From an uncultured Clostridia bacterium (lineage in GTDB: Bacteria > Bacillota > Clostridia > Christensenellales > CAG-917), in the NCBI GenBank assembly GCA_900554085.1, contig USGA01000031.1:1-7438 (forward strand): a DNA stretch of 7,438 nucleotides, in the 5' to 3' direction. The notes beneath the pieces were generated by a model. It saw only the letters and a program-made list of their open reading frames with translations. It ran no database searches and had not been told where the DNA came from. Positions 1 through 6,070 of this stretch are shown here, piece by piece; position 1 is the stretch's first letter, and every line of letters begins with the position of its first letter. The translations under genes and the position numbers were made by a program.

Positions 1-189
1 CAGGTGGGCACCGGCGACCGCAGCGAGAAGATCCGCACCTACAACTTTCCGCAGGGCAGGGTAACCGACCACCGTATAGGGCTCACGCTGTATTCCCTCG
101 ACAGGTTTATGCTGGGGGATATGGATGAAATGGTGGCGGCGCTGCAACTCGCCTTGCGCAACAAACTTCTGGAATCCATAGGCGACTGA
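1..189 (+). CDS. prfA: Peptide chain release factor 1, C-terminal fragment (5' end outside window)
   Basis: Release factor 1 recognises UAA and UAG stop codons and triggers peptide release at the ribosome. Only the last 62 codons are present, read in frame from base 1 to a TGA at 187-189. The visible part contains the strongly conserved RF1/RF2 segment GDRSEKIRTYNFPQGRVTDH, followed by RIGLTLY and a helical end (DMDEMVAALQLALRNKLLE) typical of the C-terminal domain. The GGQ peptidyl-hydrolysis motif and the PxT stop-codon-reading motif would lie upstream of the window. I choose RF1 over RF2 because the segment after VTDHRIGLTLY matches RF1 endings; this is from family knowledge and not an alignment. 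The next gene starts 12 bases after the stop, so the two may be co-transcribed. The frame shows no damage. Confidence 0.93.
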   Translation, partial: QVGTGDRSEKIRTYNFPQGRVTDHRIGLTLYSLDRFMLGDMDEMVAALQLALRNKLLESIGD

Positions 190-201
190 GGAGGCACAAC
201 A

Positions 202-1593
202 GTGATAATCAAGTACAACAAAATCCACCACGTTATCGAAGAACACGCCTACAAACCCAATCTGCAGGACGTCGACCACCCCAATCTTCACCGCAAGATA
301 TTCACTTACGGCGAAATCCCCAAGACGACGTTCAATATGCGTCACGTGCCTATGGAATGTCCGCGCGACATCTATATGACCGACACCACTTTCCGTGACG
401 GACAGCAGGCTTGCAAGCCCTTTTCCGTCAAGAACATAGTCGACCTTTACAAGATGTTGCACCGTCTCGGCGGCCCCAACGGTCTGGTGAGACAGAGCGA
501 GTTCTTCCTCTACAGCGACAAGGACAAAGAGGCAATCACAAAATGTCTCGAACTGGGATACGAATTCCCCGAAATCACTTCCTGGATAAGGGCCAACGAA
601 AAGGACTTCGAACTCGTCAAGCAGTTCGGGCTCAAGGAAACGGGTATTCTCGTCAGTTGTTCGGACTACCACATCTTCAAGAAAATGAATCTCACCCGCG
701 GGCAGGCTATGGAGAAGTATCTCACCATAGTCAAGAAAGCGCTGGAACTCGGCATAGTTCCGCGCTGTCATTTCGAGGACATCACCCGCGCAGATTACTT
801 CGGCTTTGTGGTGCCTTTCGCAATCGAACTTATGAAACTTTCCCGCGAGAGCGGAATACCCATCAAAATCCGTGCCTGCGACACTATGGGTTACGGCGTG
901 ACCTATCCCGGCACCGCGCTTCCCCGCAGCGTTCAGGGCATAATATACGGCTTCCGCTATTACGCCGAAATTCCTTCCGAGCAACTCGAGTGGCACGGTC
1001 ACAACGACTTTTACAAAGCGGTCGTCAATTCCGCCACGGCGTGGTTGCACGGCTGTTCCGCGGTCAACACCACGATGCTCGGCATAGGCGAGAGGACGGG
1101 TAACACGCCGCTCGAGGCTATGGCGATTGAGTACACCTCGCTCCGCGGCACCGCCAACGGAATGGACCTTGCCGTAATCACCGAGATAGCCGAATATTTC
1201 GAGCACGAAATGGGTATGGAAATCCCCGAGAGAACGCCTTTCGTCGGAAAGAATTTCAACGTTACGAAAGCGGGTATTCACGCCGACGGTATGCTCAAGG
1301 ACCAGGAGATATACAACATCTTCGACACCGAGAAAATCCTCAACCGTCCCGCCAGGGTCGTAATCGATTCTTTCAGCGGGCTTGCGGGAATCGCGTTCTG
1401 GATAAACTCCTATTACAACGTGCCCGAGGAAATGAAAATCGACAAGAAGGACCCGCTTATCGCACGAATCAAGGAGAAAGTGGACGAGCAGTACGCCGCG
1501 GGCAGAACGACGGCGATTGCCGACGAGGAACTGGACGCGATGTTCCTCGAATTTGACGCGGAAAGGCACTCCGCTTTCGCCGCTTACCTGTGA
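202..1593 (+). CDS. DRE-TIM metallolyase; probable Re-citrate synthase or 2-isopropylmalate-synthase-like enzyme
   Basis: The 463-aa protein belongs to the isopropylmalate/homocitrate/citrate synthase family, which condenses acetyl-CoA with a 2-oxo acid. Visible motifs are DTTFRDGQQ (residues 61-69, with the catalytic Arg-Asp), EWHGHNDF (263-270, with metal ligands H265 and H267), GIGERTGNTPLE (294-305) and TKAGIHADG (355-363, with the second-domain His). The order matches a TIM barrel followed by a helical subdomain. There is no room for the long C-terminal leucine-binding regulatory domain of ordinary LeuA. The long N-terminal lead-in and the phrases RLGGPNGLVRQSEFFLYSDKD and CHFEDITRAD resemble the clostridial group that includes Re-citrate synthase. 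That assignment is from memory, so substrate choice is open. The start is GTG at 202, set by AGGAGG at 189-194 with 7 bases of spacing. The cytoplasmic product would feed 2-oxoglutarate/glutamate synthesis if it makes citrate. Confidence 0.88.
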   Translation: MIIKYNKIHHVIEEHAYKPNLQDVDHPNLHRKIFTYGEIPKTTFNMRHVPMECPRDIYMTDTTFRDGQQACKPFSVKNIVDLYKMLHRLGGPNGLVRQSEFFLYSDKDKEAITKCLELGYEFPEITSWIRANEKDFELVKQFGLKETGILVSCSDYHIFKKMNLTRGQAMEKYLTIVKKALELGIVPRCHFEDITRADYFGFVVPFAIELMKLSRESGIPIKIRACDTMGYGVTYPGTALPRSVQGIIYGFRYYAEIPSEQLEWHGHNDFYKAVVNSATAWLHGCSAVNTTMLGIGERTGNTPLEAMAIEYTSLRGTANGMDLAVITEIAEYFEHEMGMEIPERTPFVGKNFNVTKAGIHADGMLKDQEIYNIFDTEKILNRPARVVIDSFSGLAGIAFWINSYYNVPEEMKIDKKDPLIARIKEKVDEQYAAGRTTAIADEELDAMFLEFDAERHSAFAAYL

Positions 1594-1602
1594 CGGAGAC
1601 TC

Positions 1603-1634
1603 AAAATGGGGCTTGTTTTTCGCCCGCGTTTTTT
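1603..1634 (+). terminator. Possible weak intrinsic terminator after the citrate-synthase-like gene
   Basis: A 4-bp GC stem (GGGC 1609-1612 with GCCC 1622-1625) closes a 9-base T-rich loop and is followed shortly by six Ts at 1629-1634. An A run at 1603-1606 could pair with those Ts across an internal mismatch. The stem is short, so termination would be leaky at best. It lies in the 64-base gap that separates the first two genes from the thrC/trpS group. It overlaps the promoter candidate listed next. Confidence 0.33.
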
Positions 1635-1652
1635 ATAGAATATAATCGGAGG
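1613..1652 (+). promoter_or_regulatory. Possible sigma-A-type promoter and ribosome binding site before the P-loop gene
   Basis: TTGTTT at 1613-1618 lies 17 bases upstream of TAGAAT at 1636-1641, and a perfect TATAAT follows at 1641-1646. These resemble -35 and -10 boxes. The start point would fall near 1648, right at the Shine-Dalgarno sequence GGAGG (1648-1652), which is 5 bases from the ATG at 1658. A 5' leader this short is unusual, so the promoter call is tentative, while the ribosome binding site is clear. Confidence 0.38.
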
Positions 1653-1657
1653 TTGTT

Positions 1658-2073
1658 ATGATAAAACTCATCACCGGAGCCAAGGGCACCGGCAAAACCA
1701 AGATTATTATCGATATGGCGAACGACAATGTCGAGACCGCAAAAGGCGACATAGTTTTTATCACCGACACCGACAGGTATATGTACTCCCTGCGCTATCA
1801 GATTCGCGTCATCAACACCGAATGTCTCAAAAAGACCAAAGGTGCCATTGACGAGCGCGAACTCATTGGGTTCATAAAAGGTATACTTGCAGGCAATCAC
1901 GACATCGAGACGGCGCGCACAGAATGCTCAACCGTACCGTTTCGGAAATGGAAGATTTCTTCACCGACATCTACGCGGTGGCAAAGACGACGGAAACGCG
2001 TTTTGTGCTCACTGTCAGCGAAAACGAGGAGAATTTTCCCGATTTTCTGAGGAAATATCAAGGAGACGAATGA
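1658..2073 (+). pseudogene. Small P-loop NTPase (Clostridia-type ATP-binding protein), frameshifted
   Basis: The gene starts at ATG 1658 with a good GGAGG. Its N-terminal part shows a Walker A motif, GAKGTGKT, at residues 7-14, then ends in GFIKGILAGNHDIE, read to about base 1909. The downstream part is coherent only one frame over: from GAC at 1909 it reads DGAHRMLNRTVSEMEDFF and continues to VSENEENFPDFLRKYQGDE, with a stop at 2071-2073. Together they resemble a Clostridia family of about 140 aa known only as ATP-binding proteins; its role is not established. As I recall the family, about four residues (like VYID) normally lie between the DIE and DG segments. This fits a loss of 13 bases, or another length of 3n+1, at the GAGAC of 1907-1911. 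Read without correction, the first frame stops at 2048-2050 after 130 codons. The intact second half ends in an ATGA overlap with thrC. It could be a true pseudogene or a sequence error. Confidence 0.78.
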
Positions 2074-3551
2074 AATACATCAGCACCAGAGATTGCTCCA
2101 AAGTCTTTACGGCGGCGGAGGCAATCGTAAAAGGTATCTCCGATGACGGCGGACTTATTGTTCCGTCGTCTTTCCCGCTTATCGACGGGAAAATGCTGGA
2201 CGAACTCATAGAGTCCGACTATCCCGAACGCGTGGCGAAAGTGCTGTCGCTGTATATGGACGAGTTCTCCTACGACGAACTGCTCGGATACACCCGCGCG
2301 GCATATTCCCGTTTCGACGGCGACCCCTGTCCCGTGGTCAAAATCGAGGACGGCGAGTTCGTTATGGAACTGTGGCACGGCCCGACCTGCGCGTTCAAGG
2401 ATATGGCGCTCACGGTATTGCCGTATCTTATGACCGCCTCGAAGCGCAAACTCGGCGACAACAGCCGCACCCTCGTGCTTGTCGCGACCAGCGGCGACAC
2501 GGGCAAAGCCGCACTCGAGGGCTTCCGCGACGTGGAAGGCACCGAGATTATAGTATTCTATCCCGAAGGCGGCGTAAGTCCGATGCAGAAACTGCAGATG
2601 ATTACGCAATCGGGCGAAAACGTTCACGTCGCGGGCATAAAGGGCAATTTCGACGACGCGCAACGCGCGGTCAAGAAGATTTTTACCGACCCCGACGTCA
2701 TAGCGCGTATGAGGGAGAAGGGCATTGAAATGTCCTCGGCAAACTCCATCAACTGGGGCAGGCTGGCGCCGCAGATTGCCTATTACGTTTCGGCATACTG
2801 CGACCTCGTGGCGAGCGGAGAAATCGAAAAGGGCGACAAGATAAATTTTGCCGTGCCCACGGGCAATTTCGGCAACATTCTCGCGGGATACTACGCTTCA
2901 CGTATGGGCATACCCGTGAACAAACTGGTCGTGGCAAGCAACCAGAACAATATTCTGTACGATTTCTTCTCCACGGGCGAGTACGACGTCAACCGCAAGT
3001 TCTTCAAGACGATGTCCCCGTCTATGGACATACTGGTGTCCAGCAACCTCGAAAGGCTGCTGTTCGAGGTGTCGGGGCGCGACGACGCCGCTATGCGGGA
3101 GATATATTCCTCACTCGCGAAGACGGGAAAATTCTCCCTCGACGTGTCCGGGCTTTCTCTCGGAATGTTCGAGGCGGGCTGGCTTGACGAGGAGGAAACC
3201 CGCGATACGATGTTCAATTACTACGACCTCGAGGAGTACGTGCTCGACCCGCACACCGCGGTTGCCGTGGGCGTATACGACGATTACTCCTCCGAGACCG
3301 GCGACGCCACCCCTGCGGTCATAGTGTCCACCGCAAGCCCCTACAAGTTCTCCTGCGACGTGTACAACGCAATAGCGGAGGCGAAAGAAACCGACCCCGT
3401 CAAGGCCGTGAAGAAACTGCACGCGTTCACCGCTGCGGAGTGCCCCGAGAGTATTCTCCGTCTCACTTCGTTGCCCGTGCGCCATACCACCGTCATCGAA
3501 AAGGACGGAGCGGAGCAGGCGGTGTTCGATTTCGTGGAAGGCAGACGCTGA
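2070..3551 (+). CDS. thrC: Threonine synthase (PLP-dependent)
   Basis: This 493-aa cytoplasmic enzyme converts O-phosphohomoserine to threonine and phosphate, the last step of threonine synthesis. Visible landmarks are the N-terminal MKYISTRD and DDGGLIVP segments, ELWHGPTCAFKDMA with the PLP-binding lysine at K110, SGDTGKAA (141-148), SANSINWGRL (223-232), VPTGNFGN (262-269, the phosphate-binding glycine-rich loop) and NQNNIL (291-296). Near the C-terminus there is STASPYKF. The length fits the long bacterial/yeast-type threonine synthase with its N-terminal helical domain. The start is ATG 2070: AGGAG lies just upstream (2061-2065), and the ATG overlaps the stop of the preceding gene as ATGA. 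The open frame extends in-phase upstream to about 1887, but that part is a shadow of the P-loop gene. Translation is probably coupled to that upstream gene. No damage is visible. Confidence 0.96.
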   Translation: MKYISTRDCSKVFTAAEAIVKGISDDGGLIVPSSFPLIDGKMLDELIESDYPERVAKVLSLYMDEFSYDELLGYTRAAYSRFDGDPCPVVKIEDGEFVMELWHGPTCAFKDMALTVLPYLMTASKRKLGDNSRTLVLVATSGDTGKAALEGFRDVEGTEIIVFYPEGGVSPMQKLQMITQSGENVHVAGIKGNFDDAQRAVKKIFTDPDVIARMREKGIEMSSANSINWGRLAPQIAYYVSAYCDLVASGEIEKGDKINFAVPTGNFGNILAGYYASRMGIPVNKLVVASNQNNILYDFFSTGEYDVNRKFFKTMSPSMDILVSSNLERLLFEVSGRDDAAMREIYSSLAKTGKFSLDVSGLSLGMFEAGWLDEEETRDTMFNYYDLEEYVLDPHTAVAVGVYDDYSSETGDATPAVIVSTASPYKFSCDVYNAIAEAKETDPVKAVKKLHAFTAAECPESILRLTSLPVRHTTVIEKDGAEQAVFDFVEGRR

Positions 3552-3581
3552 AGGGTGAAAACGACTCAAAAAGGACTTTAT

Positions 3582-4691
3582 ATGTCGGAAAATACTGATA
3601 AAACCTCAAACGAAAGAAAAAAGATAGTGCTCAGCGGCATACAGCCCACCGGCACGATTACGCTCGGGAATTATCTCGGCGCGGTGTCGAACTGGGGCAA
3701 GATGCAGGAGGATTACGATTGCATTTTCTTCATCGCGGACCTGCACGCTCTCACCGTGCGCCGCGAACCCGCCGAGTTCAGACAGGCGTGTCTGGGATTT
3801 TTCGCGCAACTGCTCGCGTGCGGTATCGACCCCGCGAAATCCTTGCTTTATTTCCAGTCTCACGTGCCCGAGCACTCGGAACTGCAATGGATACTCAACT
3901 GCAACACCTACGTGGGCGAGGCCTCGCGTATGACGCAGTACAAGGATAAAAGCGCGCGTCACGCCGACAATATAAATATGGGGCTTATGGACTATCCCGT
4001 GCTTATGGCGGCGGACATTCTGCTTTTCCGTTCCGACCTCGTGCCCGTCGGTATAGACCAGAAACAGCACCTCGAACTCACGCGCGACATCGCCATAAGG
4101 TTCAATAACCGTTACGGCGATACTTTTACCGTGCCCGAGCCCTATATCCCGCGTACGGGCGAGAAGATATGCTCGCTGCAGGACCCCACCTCCAAGATGT
4201 CCAAATCCGACCCCGACGCCAATGCGACGGTATCCGTCATCGAGGACGAGACGAGCATAATGCGCAAGTTCAAACGCGCCGTCACCGACAGCGGCACCGA
4301 GATAGTTGCCCGTGCGGACAAGCCCGGCATAACCAATCTGCTCACGATATATGCGGCGATAACGGGCAAGACCGTTGCCGAGGCCGAAAAGGAATTCGCC
4401 GGGTGCGGTTACGGCACCTTCAAGACGGCGGTCGGCGAGGCGGTGGCCGCGGCGTTCGCGCCCATACGCTCCGAATACACGCGTTATCTTGCGGACAAAG
4501 CCTATATGTCGGAGGTCGCAAAGGATTGCGCCGCCAAGGCGTCCGCGTTCGGCAGGCGCACACTCGACAAAGTGAAACGCATATGTACATCAAGGACTTC
4601 AACGTCTTTCAGTCGTACTATTGCGGTCTTTGCAAGGCTCTCGGGAGAACGGGCGGACCTCTCACAAGGTTGTGCACCAATTACGACGTGA
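3582..4691 (+). CDS. trpS: Tryptophanyl-tRNA synthetase with an abnormal 3' end
   Basis: TrpS, a class I synthetase, charges tRNA-Trp. The 369-aa product shows the HIGH-equivalent PTGTITLGNYLGA (22-34, TLGN as in Bacillus), EASRMTQYKDKS (113-124), GLMDYPVLMAADILLFRSD (134-152), VPVGIDQKQHLELTRD (154-169), and KMSKSDP (205-211, the ATP-binding KMSKS loop). Family similarity runs to about residue 333 (RRTLDKVKR). After this the frame reads 36 residues (CTSRTSTSF and on) unlike any TrpS. They are encoded in the wrong frame of the next gene, up to TGA 4689-4691. The normal stop and last few residues therefore seem lost in a deletion near 4575-4583. I choose ATG 3582 because AAAAAGGA (3568-3575) lies 6 bases upstream. 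A GTG at 3555 is in frame but has no comparable site and would add nine residues. The enzyme core is intact, so activity is plausible. Confidence 0.94.
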   Translation: MSENTDKTSNERKKIVLSGIQPTGTITLGNYLGAVSNWGKMQEDYDCIFFIADLHALTVRREPAEFRQACLGFFAQLLACGIDPAKSLLYFQSHVPEHSELQWILNCNTYVGEASRMTQYKDKSARHADNINMGLMDYPVLMAADILLFRSDLVPVGIDQKQHLELTRDIAIRFNNRYGDTFTVPEPYIPRTGEKICSLQDPTSKMSKSDPDANATVSVIEDETSIMRKFKRAVTDSGTEIVARADKPGITNLLTIYAAITGKTVAEAEKEFAGCGYGTFKTAVGEAVAAAFAPIRSEYTRYLADKAYMSEVAKDCAAKASAFGRRTLDKVKRICTSRTSTSFSRTIAVFARLSGERADLSQGCAPITT

Positions 4692-5410
4692 CGTTTTACA
4701 ACGCGTTGCTGCACTCGGTTGCGGACATACCCGTGGCGTTCGAGCGCAAGGTATGCCTCGTCAATATGCGCAAAAAGCCCGTTATAGTGCCGGACGACCT
4801 CACCCGCAAGACTGCGGACATCGCCGTTCTGCTGGTGTATTACAACGCCGACGACGACGTGCGGGACGGCAAGAAATCGCGCGCGGCGGTCAAGGCGAGG
4901 CTGTATCTCAGGAAGCGTGCCGCGGCAAGGCGCCTGCCCGAAATCGACAAGATGATGAGGGACAGTTTCGCAAAACTCGCCGAGGTGGAGAAGCGTTTCA
5001 GTCCCAACATCGACGAAGCGGCCGACAGTTTCGCTTCGCTTATGCGAGACATAACCCGCGCCCTCGTCCCCACGGACGAAAACGTCGACACTTTCACCTA
5101 CAACCTCGGGCGGCTGGTGTATCTTTTCGACGCGGTGGACGACGTGGGAAAGGACGCCGAAAAGGGCAGATACAATCCGCTTGTCGCCGCATACGGCAAA
5201 TGCGCCTCGAAGAGCGAGTTCCTCGAGAAGAATGCCGAAGACCTCGACTTTCTGTTGCGTTCGACCTATAATAAACTCGTGGGCGCCTACAACGCTATGC
5301 ACATAGTAGTCTCCGAGGGTATGTTGTCCAACACCGTTTACCTCGGGCTTGTGAGGCAGATGAACCGTCTGCTTAAAGGAGAAGATAAATGCCAACTGAC
5401 CCGTTTGTGA
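4583..5410 (+). CDS. DUF5685-family protein, N-terminus truncated
   Basis: The 275-aa predicted product resembles DUF5685 proteins of Clostridia: YYCGLCKALG (12-21, a CxxC pair C14/C17), further Cys at 31 and 58, an Asp-rich stretch DDDVRDG (90-96), and NLGRLVYLFDAVDDVGKD (174-191) followed by KGRYNPL. It appears all-helical and soluble, and its function is unknown. Family members, as I recall them, begin about ten residues earlier (like MFGYV..KGE) before the equivalent of MYIKDFNVF. Here the sequence upstream of ATG 4583 is trpS coding sequence, with no Shine-Dalgarno of its own. That Met may therefore originally be internal. The first 109 bases overlap the aberrant trpS tail in another frame. 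The 3' end overlaps the next gene by 22 bases, giving a tail CQLTRL. Expression would rely on weak initiation at 4583, so the gene may be impaired. The frame from 4583 on is otherwise intact. Confidence 0.8.
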   Translation: MYIKDFNVFQSYYCGLCKALGRTGGPLTRLCTNYDVTFYNALLHSVADIPVAFERKVCLVNMRKKPVIVPDDLTRKTADIAVLLVYYNADDDVRDGKKSRAAVKARLYLRKRAAARRLPEIDKMMRDSFAKLAEVEKRFSPNIDEAADSFASLMRDITRALVPTDENVDTFTYNLGRLVYLFDAVDDVGKDAEKGRYNPLVAAYGKCASKSEFLEKNAEDLDFLLRSTYNKLVGAYNAMHIVVSEGMLSNTVYLGLVRQMNRLLKGEDKCQLTRL

Positions 5411-6069
5411 TTCTGGGAATTTCCAAGGAATCCTCGCAGAGCGAGATACTTGAGGCGTACAAGAAAAAGCGCGAGTATTATCAGGCGCACGTCTTCGACG
5501 AGGGAGACGCCGGCGCGGAAGCCGCGCGTATGCTCGAAGTGCTGGACAACGCTTATCAGGACGCTATGTCCTATTGTCACGAGCACGCGGTTGTCGACGG
5601 CGAGGGCAACAGCGATTTCGACCTTGTGAAATCTGCAATCTCCGCCAAGGATTTCGTGCAGGCGCAGACTTTGCTTGACGATATGTACTACCGCGGAGGG
5701 GAGTGGCATTACTATCAGGCGATAGTTTTCTACGAAAAGAACTGGCTCAACGAGAGCAAGAAGCAACTCGAACTTGCCGTCAATCTCGACCCCGACAACG
5801 CCAAATACAAGCGTGCCCTCGAAAATATGAAAAAGAAAATCGACGGCACGGGTGCGTTCGCGGGCGGAAACAAGGGCGAGAGTTTCCAGAACGCCCAATC
5901 GGGCGGCAAGTCGCAGGGATACAATCCTCAGCAGGACGCCGCCACTCAACGCACCTATCAGCAACAGCAGGCGAACGCCGCCGACGGTTGCTGCACGGCT
6001 TGCCAGTGCGCCATTTGCGCAGATTGTTGTTGCGAATGTATGGGCGGCGACCTTATCCGCTGCTGCTGA
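5389..6069 (+). CDS. J-domain-like/TPR protein without HPD, with a cysteine-string C-terminus
   Basis: The 226-aa protein begins like a J-domain (PFVILGISKESSQSEILEAYKKKREYY, residues 5-31, and a third helix at about 43-62). However, the HPD tripeptide needed to stimulate DnaK ATPase is replaced (YQAHVFDEGD). Residues 76-148 look like TPR helices: DFDLVKSAISAKDFVQAQTLLDD and WHYYQAIVFYEKNWLNESKKQLELAVNLDPDNAKYKRAL. A Gly/Gln/Asn-rich linker (about 152-198) leads to a tail with 11 Cys in residues 201-226 (CCTACQCAIC, DCCCECMGGD, ending RCC). I recall a similar CCECMGGD ending in related Clostridia proteins annotated as DnaJ-like, so the tail is probably conserved. Start ATG 5389 has AAAGGAG (5375-5381), 7 bases away. 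No signal peptide is seen. A scaffold or metal-binding role fits better than a Hsp70 co-chaperone, but this is inference. Confidence 0.85.
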   Translation: MPTDPFVILGISKESSQSEILEAYKKKREYYQAHVFDEGDAGAEAARMLEVLDNAYQDAMSYCHEHAVVDGEGNSDFDLVKSAISAKDFVQAQTLLDDMYYRGGEWHYYQAIVFYEKNWLNESKKQLELAVNLDPDNAKYKRALENMKKKIDGTGAFAGGNKGESFQNAQSGGKSQGYNPQQDAATQRTYQQQQANAADGCCTACQCAICADCCCECMGGDLIRCC

Positions 6070-6070
6070 G

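Noticed and set aside
411..1103. Second + strand open frame of 230 codons within the citrate-synthase-like gene
   Set aside because: It is rich in Arg and His with no family resemblance, and lies wholly inside a gene with all catalytic motifs in another frame.
1901..1915. Programmed ribosomal frameshift in the P-loop gene
   Set aside because: No slippery heptamer or following pseudoknot is visible, and residues seem to be missing at the junction, which a frameshift would not restore.
1887..2069. Upstream extension of the thrC frame
   Set aside because: It gives a low-complexity Arg-rich leader that overlaps the P-loop gene's coding frame. The ATG at 2070 has a ribosome binding site and starts the conserved threonine synthase N-terminus.
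3555..3581. GTG start for trpS nine codons upstream
   Set aside because: It has no good ribosome binding site and lies 3 bases after the thrC stop; ATG 3582 has AAAAAGGA at proper spacing.
3552..3581. T-box or trp attenuator before trpS
   Set aside because: Only 30 bases separate thrC and trpS, too short for a T-box leader, and no Trp-rich leader peptide is seen.
4502..5395. Long - strand open frame of about 297 codons opposite the DUF5685 gene
   Set aside because: Its protein has no recognisable motifs, and the + strand holds a coherent DUF5685-type protein. It is an antisense shadow in GC-rich DNA.
5852..6070. Upstream extension of the membrane protein frame
   Set aside because: It reads an Arg/Ala-rich shadow of the J-like gene linker and Cys tail; ATG 6071 directly precedes the basic N-terminus and first membrane helix.
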